Source: Sphingomonas sp. LY29 (GTDB taxonomy: Bacteria; Pseudomonadota; Alphaproteobacteria; Sphingomonadales; Sphingomonadaceae). From it: 64,000 nucleotides of DNA. How positions within the stretch are numbered: the first letter of the stretch is position 1; each line of letters begins with the position of its first letter. Below the pieces are notes generated by a model. That model did not search any database, had not been told where the DNA came from, and was given only the letters and a program-made list of their open reading frames with translations. The stretch spans positions 2,168,001-2,232,000 of the forward strand of contig NZ_CP141587.1 in NCBI RefSeq assembly GCF_035593985.1, written 5' to 3'. Position numbers and translations under genes: made by a program. Shown here piece by piece: positions 16,794-25,810 of this stretch.

Positions 16794-19313
16794 TTACAGC
16801 GTGCGAGCGCGTTCTTCGACTTCGAAGACCTCGAGGTTGTCGCCTGCCTTGATGTCGTTGGTGTCGGCCAGCAAGACGCCGCACTCCAGACCCGCGATGA
16901 CCTGCGCCACGTCGTCCTTGAAACGACGGAGCGACGAGATGGTCGTCTTGCTGACGATGACGTCGGCGCGAGTAAGACGAGCATGCAGCCCCTTGCGGAT
17001 GACGCCTTCGAGGACGAGCAGACCCGCCGCCTTGTCGCGCTTGCCCGCCGGGAACACTTCGCGGACTTCGGCGCGGCCGACGACCGTTTCGATGATCTCT
17101 GGCCCAAGTTCGCCCGCCATCGCTTCCTTCACCCAGTCGGTGAGGTGGTAGATGACGTCATAGTAGCGAAGCTCGACCTTGGTGCGGTTGACCGCCTCGC
17201 GCGCCTTGGCGTTCGGGCGGACGTTGAAACCGATGATCGGCGCCCCGGTCGCCGCCGCAAGGGTGACATCGCTTTCGGTGATCGCGCCGACGCCTGACTG
17301 CAGCACGCGGACCTTGATCTCGTCGGTGGAGATACGATTGACGGCGTTGATGATCGCCTCGGTCGAACCCTGAACGTCGGCACGGATGACGAGCGGGAAT
17401 TCAATCACCTTCGACGACTTGTCGGCGAACATGTTCTCTAGGCTGATCGGGGCGGAGGTCGTCCGCTTACGATCGAGCAGGCCTTGGCGATACGCCGCGA
17501 CTTCGCGGGCGCGCGCTTCATTCTCGACGACTGTCAGCGGATCGCCCGCCGAGGGAACCGACGACAGGCCGAGCACTTCGACCGGGAACGACGGGCCGGC
17601 TTCCTTGACCTGCTTGCCGTTGCTGTCGGTGAGCGCGCGGACCTTGCCTGCGGTTGCACCGGCGACGAACACGTCACCGACCTTGAGCGTGCCGCGCTGC
17701 ACCAGCACGGTGGCAAGCGGGCCGCGGCCCTTGTCGAGCTTCGCCTCGACCACGGTCGCTTCGGCGGCGCGATCAGGGTTGGCTTTCAGTTCGAGCAGTT
17801 CGGCCTGGAGATGGATCGCCTCGAGCAGCTTGTCGAGGTTGGTCTTCTTGAGCGCCGACACTTCGACGTCCTGGACGTCGCCGCCCATGTCCTCGACCAC
17901 GATCTCGTGCTGCAGCAGTTCCTCGCGGACCTTCTGCGGCTTGGCCTCATGCTTGTCGATCTTGTTGATCGCCACGATCATCGGCACGCCGGCCGCCTTC
18001 GTGTGTTTGATCGCCTCGATCGTCTGGGGACGCAGGCCGTCGTCCGCCGCCACCACGAGGATCACGATGTCGGTGACGTTGGCGCCGCGCTGACGCATTT
18101 CGGTAAAGGCTTCGTGACCCGGCGTGTCGAGGAAGGTGACCTTCGACTTGTCGGGCAGCGCGACCTGATAGGCGCCGATATGCTGCGTGATGCCGCCGGC
18201 CTCGCCCGACTGGACGTTGGCGCCGCGGATCGCGTCGAGCAGCGAGGTCTTGCCGTGATCGACATGGCCCATGATCGTGACGACCGGCGGACGCGTCTGC
18301 AGCGTGTCGTCGGCATCGACGTCGGCGGCAGTGTCGATGTCGACATCGCTTTCGCTGACGCGCTTGATGTTATGACCAAACTCGGTGACCAGCAGTTCGG
18401 CGGTGTCCTGATCGATGGTCTGGGTCAGCGTGACCGCCATGCCCATCTTGAACAGCGACTTGACCAAGTCGGCGCCACGCTCGGCCATGCGGTTGGCGAG
18501 ATCCTGGACCGTAATGGCTTCAGGAACAACGACGTCTCGGACCTGCTTGGCCGAGGGACCCGCCGACTGGTGGGCACGCTTTTCCTTTTCGCGCGCGCGG
18601 CGAAGCGCGGCGAGGCTGCGGGTGCGATTATCGTCTTCGCCCGAAAGGGCGCGCGTGACGGTTAGGCGGCCCGATGGGCGGCGGTCATCGCGGCCACGGC
18701 CCGGGCGGGCAGGTTCGGGACGCTTCGGCGCTGGCGTCGAGGCGGGACGCGTGAAACGACGATCGTCGCCGGCGCTCTCGGTCGCGGCCGGCACGGGGGC
18801 CGCAGCTTCTTCAGCAGCCGCGCGCTCGGCAGCGACGGCTTCCTCGGCGGCGCGCTTCTGCGCTTCTTCCTCGGCCTTGCGATTGTCCTCCGCACGGCGC
18901 TTCTCGTCCTCGGTCTGGGCGACCTTGGCGCGATCCTCGCGGCGGCGAGCCTCTTCCAGGCTCTGCATACGTGCTTCTTCGGCCTCGCGCAGCAGTCGGG
19001 CCTGCATTTCCTTGCGCGCAGTGATGTCGTCGACCGGGCGACGCGTCGGCGCGGGCGCAGGCTTCGGCGCAGGGGCCGCAGGCTTGGGCGCGGGTGTCGG
19101 GGCCGGAGCGGGCGCGGCCGCTTCGACGGGCTCGGCGGCGGGCGCAGGCGCTTCGCCCGGCTTGCCGAGGATACGGCGCTTCTTGACCTCGACCACGACG
19201 GTGTTCGAGCGGCCATGGCTGAAGCTCTGCTTCACCTTGCCGGTCTCGACCGTGCGCTTCAGGCCCAGCGGAGGCCGGGTGCCAAGCTTGGGCTTGTCGG
19301 TCTGGTCGGTCAT
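16794..19313 (-). CDS. infB: Translation initiation factor IF-2
   Basis: An 839-residue initiation GTPase that recruits fMet-tRNA to the 30S subunit. The N-terminal 230 residues are low complexity: Pro/Ala-rich blocks, then a charged Glu/Arg/Ala helix region (EEARRREDRAKVAQTEDEKRRAE). An IF2-N motif (DLANRMAERGADLVKSLFK) lies near residue 268, the G1 motif GHVDHGKTS near 350, DTPGHEAFTEMRQRGA near 398 and NKID near 450. Its start overlaps the ylxR stop (ATGA). Confidence 0.97.
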   Translation of the reverse strand: MTDQTDKPKLGTRPPLGLKRTVETGKVKQSFSHGRSNTVVVEVKKRRILGKPGEAPAPAAEPVEAAAPAPAPTPAPKPAAPAPKPAPAPTRRPVDDITARKEMQARLLREAEEARMQSLEEARRREDRAKVAQTEDEKRRAEDNRKAEEEAQKRAAEEAVAAERAAAEEAAAPVPAATESAGDDRRFTRPASTPAPKRPEPARPGRGRDDRRPSGRLTVTRALSGEDDNRTRSLAALRRAREKEKRAHQSAGPSAKQVRDVVVPEAITVQDLANRMAERGADLVKSLFKMGMAVTLTQTIDQDTAELLVTEFGHNIKRVSESDVDIDTAADVDADDTLQTRPPVVTIMGHVDHGKTSLLDAIRGANVQSGEAGGITQHIGAYQVALPDKSKVTFLDTPGHEAFTEMRQRGANVTDIVILVVAADDGLRPQTIEAIKHTKAAGVPMIVAINKIDKHEAKPQKVREELLQHEIVVEDMGGDVQDVEVSALKKTNLDKLLEAIHLQAELLELKANPDRAAEATVVEAKLDKGRGPLATVLVQRGTLKVGDVFVAGATAGKVRALTDSNGKQVKEAGPSFPVEVLGLSSVPSAGDPLTVVENEARAREVAAYRQGLLDRKRTTSAPISLENMFADKSSKVIEFPLVIRADVQGSTEAIINAVNRISTDEIKVRVLQSGVGAITESDVTLAAATGAPIIGFNVRPNAKAREAVNRTKVELRYYDVIYHLTDWVKEAMAGELGPEIIETVVGRAEVREVFPAGKRDKAAGLLVLEGVIRKGLHARLTRADVIVSKTTISSLRRFKDDVAQVIAGLECGVLLADTNDIKAGDNLEVFEVEERARTL

Positions 19314-20029
19314 GCGTTTCCTTCGTCTTCAAGTTCGTCGGCCGACACCTGACCGGCAGCAGTCGCGCCGCCGTCTAGCCCAGTGTCGGGATCAATAAAA
19401 GCTTGCCACCGGTCGATGGCAGTCGCGACCCGCCTGGCGGCGGCCGCATCGGTCAGGGCGACATGTACCACATTTTCGCGTCCAAGCGCCATCGACAAGA
19501 TGGTGCGCCCTTCGGGAAAAACCAACCCCGCGGCCGGACCACCGCCGACGCGCCAAGCCTGGTCAAGCGCGCGATTGCCGTCCGCGCCAGCGTCGGCAGC
19601 GTGGATGAGCAGGTGCACCTTACCCTGCCGGGCGGCCTGCTCGATCTTCTCGGCGCCGGTCAACAGAGTGCCCGAACGCGCTTCGAGGCCGAGCCGGTCG
19701 AGCGCCTGCGCCTTCAGCGCTGCCTCGACGCGCTCGCCGAGGTCGGCCGGAATGTCGAGCTCGCCGGTCTTAAACGCGCGAGAGAGGGCGCCTTTAAGCT
19801 TGCCCTTCGCGAGCGCGGTTTCAAGCGCGGGACGAGCGACTCCGATCCAGGCGCCGCGGCCACCCGCGCGGGCGCGAACGTCGGGCGCGACTTGGCCGCC
19901 GGGGCCAAGCGCCAGACGGATCAGCTCTTCCTTCGGGCGACAAGCGCGAGTGAGGATGCAGGTCCGCTCGGGACCCGTTCCTTCCTCCGTCTCGCTTGAT
20001 GGAGTGGTTAGGAGATCATTGCTTTTCAT
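19310..20029 (-). CDS. ylxR: YlxR/DUF448 RNA-binding protein with L7Ae-like C-terminal domain
   Basis: A 239-residue protein. Residues 20-95 are the YlxR domain, with the signature GPERTCILTRACRPKEELIRLALGP split by GGQVAPDVRARAGGRGAWIGV. The second half (about 120-210) has an L7Ae/L30e-like pattern with ARSGTLLTGAEKIEQAARQGKVHLLI. This fused form is common in alphaproteobacteria, whereas Gram-positives have the two as separate genes. The ATG at 20029 overlaps the nusA stop by 14 bases. The position between nusA and infB is universal for the family; a nucleoid- or RNA-associated role is proposed in the literature. Confidence 0.9.
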   Translation of the reverse strand: MKSNDLLTTPSSETEEGTGPERTCILTRACRPKEELIRLALGPGGQVAPDVRARAGGRGAWIGVARPALETALAKGKLKGALSRAFKTGELDIPADLGERVEAALKAQALDRLGLEARSGTLLTGAEKIEQAARQGKVHLLIHAADAGADGNRALDQAWRVGGGPAAGLVFPEGRTILSMALGRENVVHVALTDAAAARRVATAIDRWQAFIDPDTGLDGGATAAGQVSADELEDEGNA

Positions 20030-21647
20030 CCGCGGGCGCGACCTCCCCGGATGTATCGGCATCATCTTCGAACCAGTGCGCGCGCGCGGCCATGATGATC
20101 TCATTGCCCTGGTCTTCGCTCAGGCCATATTCCGCCAGAACGCCGCCCTTGTCCTCGGACGTCCGCGACGGCGCATTTTCGGCGCGGCGACGCGGCTCCT
20201 GGCGCTTCTTCTGCACCAGTTCGTCGGTGGCGAGGTCGGCCAGATCGTCGAGCGTCTTGATGCCCGCTTTGCCGAGCGTGACGAGCATCGATTCGGTCAT
20301 GTGCGGCAGTTCGGCGAGGGCATCGTCGACGCCTAGGCCGCGACGCTCTTCGCGAAGCGCGGTGTCGCGACGCTCGAGCGCTTCGCTGGCGCGGCTCTGA
20401 AGCTCGCCCGCGATCTCGTCGTCGAGGCCCTCGATCGAAGCGATTTCGTCGAGTTCGACGTAGGCCACTTCCTCAAGGCTGGTGAAGCCTTCGGCGACCA
20501 GGAGCTGGGCAAGCGTTTCGTCGACGTCGAGGTCACCCTGGAACAACGACGAGCGCTCGACGAACTCGCGCTGGCGCTTCTCGGACGCGTCGGCTTCGGT
20601 CAGGATGTCGATCTGGCTGGCGGTCAACTGGCTGGCGAGGCGAACGTTCTGGCCGCGGCGACCGATGGCGAGCGACAGCTGGTCATCGGGAACGACGACT
20701 TCGATGCGGCTCTCTTCCTCGTCGATGACGACGCGGCTGACGGTCGCGGGCTGAAGCGCGTTGACGACGAAGGTCGCGGTATCCTCGCTCCACGGAATGA
20801 TGTCGATCTTTTCGCCCTGCAGTTCCTGCACGACGGCCTGGACACGGCTGCCCTTCATGCCGACGCAGGCGCCGACCGGGTCGATCGAGCTGTCGTAGCT
20901 GATGACGCCGATCTTAGCGCGCGAACCCGGGTCGCGGGCGGCGGCCTTGATCTCGATGATGCCGTCGTAGATTTCGGGCACTTCCTGCGCGAACAGCTTC
21001 TTCATGAAGTCGGGGTGGGCGCGCGACAGGAAGATCTGCGGACCGCGCGCTTCGCGGCGGACCGACATGATCAGGCTGCGGATGCGGTCGCCGACGCGGA
21101 CCATTTCGCGCGGGATCTGCTGGTCGCGTCGGATGACGCCCTCGGCGCGGCCCAAGTCGACGACGACGTGGCCGAATTCGACGCGCTTGACGACGCCGGT
21201 GATCACTTCGCCGACGCGATCCTTGAATTCTTCATGCTGGCGCTCGCGCTCGGCGTCGCGGACCTTCTGGAAGATGACTTGCTTGGCGGCCTGCGCCGCG
21301 ATGCGGCCGAATTCTATCGGGGGAAGCGGGTCGACGATGAAGTCGCCGATCGCGGCATCGCTCTTGAGCTTCTGCGCGCCCTTCAGGTCGACCTGCTTGA
21401 AATAGTCTTCGACCTCTTCGACCACTTCGACGACGCGCCACAGGCGAAGGTCGCCGGTGGTGGGATCAAGCTTGGCGCGGATGTCGTTCTCGGCACCGTA
21501 GCGCGAGCGGGCGGCGCGCTGGATCGCATCTTCCATCGCCTCGATCACGATGCCGCGGTCGATCAGCTTCTCCTTGGCGACCGCATCGGCGATCGCGAGC
21601 AGTTCGGCCTTGTTGGCGGAGGCGGTTGCAGGAGCGGCAGTGGCCAT
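20016..21647 (-). CDS. nusA: Transcription termination/antitermination protein NusA
   Basis: A 543-residue RNA polymerase cofactor. Order: N-terminal polymerase-binding domain (about 1-125), S1 domain ([21 protein letters not shown] near 135), two KH domains ([18 protein letters not shown] near 250 and [13 protein letters not shown] near 315), and C-terminal helix-hairpin-helix repeats (about 355-480) ending in an acidic tail. The ATG at 21647 gives the family start; eleven further in-frame codons upstream run into rimP. One base separates it from the rimP stop. Confidence 0.96.
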   Translation of the reverse strand: MATAAPATASANKAELLAIADAVAKEKLIDRGIVIEAMEDAIQRAARSRYGAENDIRAKLDPTTGDLRLWRVVEVVEEVEDYFKQVDLKGAQKLKSDAAIGDFIVDPLPPIEFGRIAAQAAKQVIFQKVRDAERERQHEEFKDRVGEVITGVVKRVEFGHVVVDLGRAEGVIRRDQQIPREMVRVGDRIRSLIMSVRREARGPQIFLSRAHPDFMKKLFAQEVPEIYDGIIEIKAAARDPGSRAKIGVISYDSSIDPVGACVGMKGSRVQAVVQELQGEKIDIIPWSEDTATFVVNALQPATVSRVVIDEEESRIEVVVPDDQLSLAIGRRGQNVRLASQLTASQIDILTEADASEKRQREFVERSSLFQGDLDVDETLAQLLVAEGFTSLEEVAYVELDEIASIEGLDDEIAGELQSRASEALERRDTALREERRGLGVDDALAELPHMTESMLVTLGKAGIKTLDDLADLATDELVQKKRQEPRRRAENAPSRTSEDKGGVLAEYGLSEDQGNEIIMAARAHWFEDDADTSGEVAPADEKQ

Positions 21648-21648
21648 C

Positions 21649-22188
21649 TTAGTCTTCCTCTGTCTCGAATTCGTCGGCACCGGCGGAACTGAGCGGTGCA
21701 GTGGCGTGAATGAGCTTGTCGGTCAGCAGCAGCTTCGCCGACGCGATGTTGGCGAAGTCGGCCAGCCGCTCGCCCTTGGGCGTGGTGACACGGACGGTGT
21801 CGCCGTCGATGCCCTCGATGATGCCCGAAATCTGCTTCGACCCGTCGACCGGATCGACGAACTTGATGCGCGCTTCGTGGCCCGTCCAGTCGGCATAGTC
21901 GCTGCGGCGGGTGAGCGGGCGGTCAATCCCCGGCGACGACACTTCAAGGCGATACCCGCCTTCGATCGGGTCGCGGCCGGCGGCTTCCTCGGCGTCGAGG
22001 ATTTCGGAAATCGCGCGCGACAGGTCGGCGCAATCGTCAATCGTTAGCTGCCGGGTCTCGCGGCGCTCGGCCATCACCTGAAGCGTCGGATCCGACGTCC
22101 CGCCGATCATCGCCACGCGCACGAGGTCGAAGCCCAATGCCTTGACGGCAGGCTCGATCAGCGGGGTGATGGTGGCAGTATCGGTCAA
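21649..22188 (-). CDS. rimP: Ribosome maturation factor RimP
   Basis: A 179-residue 30S maturation factor. It has LIEPAVKALGFDLVRVAM at the N-terminus, LTIDDCADLSRAISEILDAE, and GGYRLEVSSPGIDRPLTRRSDYADW, the strongest family signature. The start codon is TTG at 22188, with GGAG five bases upstream; no ATG or GTG upstream would keep the frame and the expected N-terminus, so a TTG start is likely real. It is the first gene of the nusA-infB operon, behind the promoter at 22277-22305. Confidence 0.93.
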   Translation of the reverse strand: MTDTATITPLIEPAVKALGFDLVRVAMIGGTSDPTLQVMAERRETRQLTIDDCADLSRAISEILDAEEAAGRDPIEGGYRLEVSSPGIDRPLTRRSDYADWTGHEARIKFVDPVDGSKQISGIIEGIDGDTVRVTTPKGERLADFANIASAKLLLTDKLIHATAPLSSAGADEFETEED

Positions 22189-22276
22189 ACTGGCTCCAGT
22201 TCATGCAGGTCTTCTCGCTGCCGGACCGATCCCGGCCCGGCCCCAACGTCTGACGATGTCGAGGAGAAGTGAGGGC

Positions 22277-22305
22277 GATATAGGCGTCTCCCAAGAGAGT
22301 CGCAA
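22277..22305 (-). promoter_or_regulatory. Promoter of the rimP-nusA-infB operon
   Basis: On the minus strand TTGCGA (22300-22305) and TATATC (22277-22282) are separated by exactly 17 bases, giving a start near 22270 and a leader of about 80 bases before the rimP TTG codon. It is inferred from consensus and position. Confidence 0.6.
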
Positions 22306-22309
22306 GGAT

Positions 22310-22810
22310 TCAAATCGCTCGCCCCAGTGCGGCATTCTCCGCCCTGATCCGCACCCACAGGATGGCCCCGTTGAGCAGGGAGAATATCAACGCGACTTGC
22401 CACAGTCCGAAGACGAGCGGGAGGAGCGCGATTTCCGAGACGACCACCGCATAGTTGGGATGATTGACGAGGCGATAGGGACCGCGCCGCACCAGCGTCT
22501 CGCCGGGGACGACGATGATCCGCGTAGTCCAGCGCGGGCCAAGGGTGCGCAGGACCCAAATCCGGGCGATTTCGACCAACACGAACAAGGTGAGCAGGAC
22601 GAGTGAGATCGGCCGCCCCGGCGCCCACCACCACAAGGCGGCGAGCCATGCCGCATGGAGCAGCACGATCAGCGGATAATGGCCGGGCGCGACCTCCCGC
22701 CCGCCGGCCGTGAGCAGTCGGGCGGTATTCGCCCGCGCGATCGGCAGTTCGACGGCGCGCTGCAGCGTCACGAAGCCGAGGATCGCGAAGTGGGGCCAAA
22801 GCTCGGTCAC
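22310..22810 (-). CDS. Isoprenylcysteine carboxyl methyltransferase-like membrane protein
   Basis: A 166-residue protein with several membrane helices. It ends in the ICMT/PEMT-type SAM-binding pattern: VRRGPYRLVNHPNYAVVVSEIALLP followed by a hydrophobic stretch and RIRAENAAL. The GTG start overlaps the TGA of the type III polyketide synthase (GTGA), so the two are coupled. In Bacillus and several other bacteria such a pair (BpsA-BpsB type) makes alkylpyrones and methylates them, which is the most likely role here by analogy; the true acceptor is not shown. Confidence 0.78.
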   Translation of the reverse strand: MTELWPHFAILGFVTLQRAVELPIARANTARLLTAGGREVAPGHYPLIVLLHAAWLAALWWWAPGRPISLVLLTLFVLVEIARIWVLRTLGPRWTTRIIVVPGETLVRRGPYRLVNHPNYAVVVSEIALLPLVFGLWQVALIFSLLNGAILWVRIRAENAALGRAI

Positions 22811-23850
22811 CGCTCGAGCACCAGGCCGGCGCAGGTAAAGCCTGGACCGAAAGCGGTCATCATGGTCCGCTCGGGCAAGCCACGCGACAGTAATTCGTCG
22901 AGAACGAACAGCACCGTTGGCGCGCTCATGTTGCCGAAGCGGCGAAGCACGTCGCGCTCGATATCCAACGCGCCGTCGCCAAGGCCCAGCGATCGTTCGA
23001 TCGCCTCGACGACCTTGGCGCCGCCGGGGTGGCAGCAAAAACGATCGAGGTCGCTCCGTTCGAGGTCGAGCCCGGCAAGGATTTCGTCGACGGCCGGAGC
23101 AAGCTCGGCTTCGATGAAGGGCGGAATGGCGCGGTCGAAGATGACGGCGAGCCCCGGATCCTCGACCCGCCACCCCATGATGCCAAGCGTGTCGGGCCAA
23201 AGCTTTTCACCCGCGCCCCGAACCGACGCGAGCGCCGCGCCGTCCGAAGACAAGACTGCGGCCGCGGCCCCGTCGCCGAACAGCGCAGTGGCGACAATTG
23301 CCGCCGGATCGTCGCTGTCGAGCCGGATCGAGATCGAGCAGGTCTCGACGCACACGAACAACCAGCGCGATCCCGGGTCAGCCGCCGCGAGTCGCGCCGT
23401 CGTCGCAAGGCCGGTGACGCCGCCCGCGCAGCCTAGTCCGAAGACGGGAACGCGGCGCACGTCCGGGCGAAAGCCGAGCCGGGGGGCGAGCCGCGCATCT
23501 ATGCTTGGCGTCGAAATGCCCGTTGTCGAGACGAAGACGATGCCGTCGATGTCGGCCGGGGTCAGCCCCGCCTTCGCGATCGCGCCGAGCGCCGCTTGTT
23601 CGAACAATGACTCGGTGGCCGCGACGTACAAATCCGTCCGCGCGGACCAGCCATGCTCCTCATGATACCATTCGATCGGTGCCACGGTGTGCCGCGTGTC
23701 GATCAGCGCATTATCGAATACGCCCGACAGGCGATCGAACAGGGCGATCCGGCCACGGAACATTGCGCGTGCTGCGTCTTTTGCTTCGGACTGGCGTACC
23801 GTAAACGGCGGGACCGCCGTGGCGATCGACAGGAGATGAACCGATGACAA
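22807..23850 (-). CDS. Type III polyketide synthase (chalcone/stilbene synthase family)
   Basis: A 347-residue thiolase-fold ketosynthase that condenses malonyl units onto an acyl-CoA starter. The catalytic triad is present: Cys141 in VFGLGCAGG, His274 in FCCHPGGAKV and Asn307 in FGNMSAPTV. FGDGAAAAVL and the C-terminal AFGPGFTCAGLVL are also typical. The product could be an alkylresorcinol or alkylpyrone; sequence alone does not decide. The start is TTG at 23850 with GGAAGG upstream. This makes its 5' end overlap that of the divergent sugar dehydrogenase by seven bases. It is coupled to the methyltransferase downstream. Confidence 0.9.
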   Translation of the reverse strand: MSSVHLLSIATAVPPFTVRQSEAKDAARAMFRGRIALFDRLSGVFDNALIDTRHTVAPIEWYHEEHGWSARTDLYVAATESLFEQAALGAIAKAGLTPADIDGIVFVSTTGISTPSIDARLAPRLGFRPDVRRVPVFGLGCAGGVTGLATTARLAAADPGSRWLFVCVETCSISIRLDSDDPAAIVATALFGDGAAAAVLSSDGAALASVRGAGEKLWPDTLGIMGWRVEDPGLAVIFDRAIPPFIEAELAPAVDEILAGLDLERSDLDRFCCHPGGAKVVEAIERSLGLGDGALDIERDVLRRFGNMSAPTVLFVLDELLSRGLPERTMMTAFGPGFTCAGLVLER

Positions 23851-25073
23851 GCGAGACCTTCCGAATGGAGCGCGACCATATTGCGGACCAAACGCCGCTG
23901 CGCGGAGTTCGGGCGCGTCGCCAGATTTGGCAAGGTGCGCTGCTGCTGTGCGCCGCCGCTTGTGGTGGGCCGGGGGGCGCGAGCTCGCAGCAGGGATCGG
24001 CGCCGGCGACTGCGGCAGGAACTCCCTTCCAGACCACGCAGGTCGCGCAGTTCACGACGCCATGGGCCATCGCCTTCCTCCCCGGTCGCGGCAATTCCGC
24101 ACTGGTGACGGAAAAGGAGGGCAAGCTGTGGCTGGTCGACGCCGCGAACGGGCGCAAGACCGCGGTCGCTGGCGTTCCCATGGTTAAGGCCGACGGGCAA
24201 GGCGGTCTGGGCGACGTCGTCCCCCATCCCGATTTCGCCCGCAATGGCCGGGTTTATCTGACCTGGGTCGAAGGCGGCGCGAACGGCACCAGCGGGGCCG
24301 TGCTCGGCTACGCGCAGCTTGCCATGGCGGGCGGAAAGCCGACGCTGCAGGGATTGAAGACGATTTGGCGACAGTCGCCGAAGGTTGAGGGCAACGGCCA
24401 CTTCTCCCACCGGATCGCCTTCGGACCCGACGGCCTGCTCTATCTATCGTCGGGCGATCGGCAGAAATTCGATCCCGCGCAGGATCTCGGCGGCAATCTT
24501 GGCAAGGTGCTTCGCCTGACCGCGGAAGGAACGCCCGCGCCGGGCAATCCCTGGGCATCGCGCGGCGGAGTCGCGGCCGAGTTCTGGTCGATCGGTCACC
24601 GCAACATCCTCGGCCTGTCGTTCGCGCCCGACGGAAGGCTGTGGGAAAGCGAGATGGGACCCAAGGGCGGCGACGAGGTCAATCTGGTCCAGCCGGGCAA
24701 GAATTACGGTTGGCCCAAGGCTTCCGACGGAAGTCATTACGACGGCCGCGACATTCCCGATCACCGCGCGGGCGACGGGTTCGAGCCGCCGAAGGTCAAT
24801 TGGACTCCGTCAATTTCTCCGGGCGGCCTGATGATCTATTCGGGCGACCGCTTTGCCGCTTGGAAGGGCGACGCACTGGTCCCCGCACTGTCGGGCAAGT
24901 CGCTGATCCGCGTGGACATCAACGGCGATCAAGCCGCGAAGGCTGATCAGTGGGAAATGGAGGGCCGTATCCGCGCGGTCGCGCAGGGTCCAGACGGAGC
25001 CGTCTATCTGCTCGAGGATGGCGGGCGTGGGTCGCAGGGTCGAATGCTACGGCTGGATCCGCCCAAGCCTTAA
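23844..25073 (+). CDS. PQQ-dependent sugar dehydrogenase-like lipoprotein
   Basis: A 409-residue six-bladed beta-propeller of the soluble glucose/aldose sugar dehydrogenase family (YliI/Asd type). An N-terminal hydrophobic segment with LLLCAAACGG suggests a lipoprotein or secreted form. Family marks are TPWAIAFLPGRG, GGLGDVVPHPDFARNGRVYLTW, HFSHRIAFGPDGLLYLSSGDR, GHRNILGLSFAPDGRLWESEMGPKGGDE and NYGWPK. The conserved His and Arg/Asp contexts for PQQ and calcium are visible. Start ATG 23844 with AGGAG at 23831. The leader region is shared head-to-head with the polyketide synthase. Confidence 0.87.
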   Translation: MTSETFRMERDHIADQTPLRGVRARRQIWQGALLLCAAACGGPGGASSQQGSAPATAAGTPFQTTQVAQFTTPWAIAFLPGRGNSALVTEKEGKLWLVDAANGRKTAVAGVPMVKADGQGGLGDVVPHPDFARNGRVYLTWVEGGANGTSGAVLGYAQLAMAGGKPTLQGLKTIWRQSPKVEGNGHFSHRIAFGPDGLLYLSSGDRQKFDPAQDLGGNLGKVLRLTAEGTPAPGNPWASRGGVAAEFWSIGHRNILGLSFAPDGRLWESEMGPKGGDEVNLVQPGKNYGWPKASDGSHYDGRDIPDHRAGDGFEPPKVNWTPSISPGGLMIYSGDRFAAWKGDALVPALSGKSLIRVDINGDQAAKADQWEMEGRIRAVAQGPDGAVYLLEDGGRGSQGRMLRLDPPKP

Positions 25074-25768
25074 CGGCGGCGGTATCGAAACTGGTGGGGG
25101 ACGCGGCCTTCGCGCCGCGCCTTCGCGGCATATCGCGTTTCCGGCCAGCCGCCGGGATAGTCCATCCAGTCGGCGGGCCGTTCGCCGAGCCACTCGAAAG
25201 CCTCGTCGTGGCGCTGCATGACCATCAGCATCCAGTCTAGATAGACCGGATGGTCGGTCGCGATGCGCAGTTCCCCTCCGGGTTTCACCTTGGCTGCGAG
25301 CAGTTCGATCGGGCCGTCGTTGACCATCCGCCGCTTGGCATGACGCACCTTCGGCCAGGGATCGGGGTGAAGCAAGTAGGCCATCGTCAGCGAACCGTCG
25401 GGAAGGCGGCGGAGCACGTCGAGCGCGTCGCCCATCCACAGCCGTACGTTCGCCAGATGCTGGTCGCGGATGTGGCCCAGCGCAGTAGCGACGCCGTTGA
25501 GAAATGGCTCGCAGCCGATGAAGCCGTGGTCAGGCAACAGGTCCGCGCGATGCGCAAGGTGCTCACCCGCGCCAAAGCCGATCTCGAGATGGAGCGGACG
25601 GTGGTCGCCGAACAATCGCTCGGCGGTGATCTCCCCCTCCGCCGGAACCGAGATGGCGGGGAGCAGATTCTCGACGAGGTCGGCCTGCCCCTTGCGAAGC
25701 TTGTGTCCGCTCGACCGTCCGTAAAGGCGGTTGATGGTCGTAGGATCATGGGGTGCGGGCGCTGACAT
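25070..25768 (-). CDS. trmB: tRNA (guanine-N7)-methyltransferase
   Basis: A 232-residue enzyme making m7G46 in the tRNA variable loop. It has GRSSGHKLRKGQ near the N-terminus, the SAM loop HLEIGFGAGEHL, FIGCEPFLNGV, and the signature YLLHPDPWPKVRHAKRRMV, followed by TDHPVYLDWML. Its stop overlaps that of the convergent sugar dehydrogenase by four bases. Confidence 0.95.
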   Translation of the reverse strand: MSAPAPHDPTTINRLYGRSSGHKLRKGQADLVENLLPAISVPAEGEITAERLFGDHRPLHLEIGFGAGEHLAHRADLLPDHGFIGCEPFLNGVATALGHIRDQHLANVRLWMGDALDVLRRLPDGSLTMAYLLHPDPWPKVRHAKRRMVNDGPIELLAAKVKPGGELRIATDHPVYLDWMLMVMQRHDEAFEWLGERPADWMDYPGGWPETRYAAKARREGRVPHQFRYRRR

Positions 25769-25810
25769 GGCTGGCGCGCCTAGCCAGCACCCCCATCCTT
25801 CGCAAGCCCG

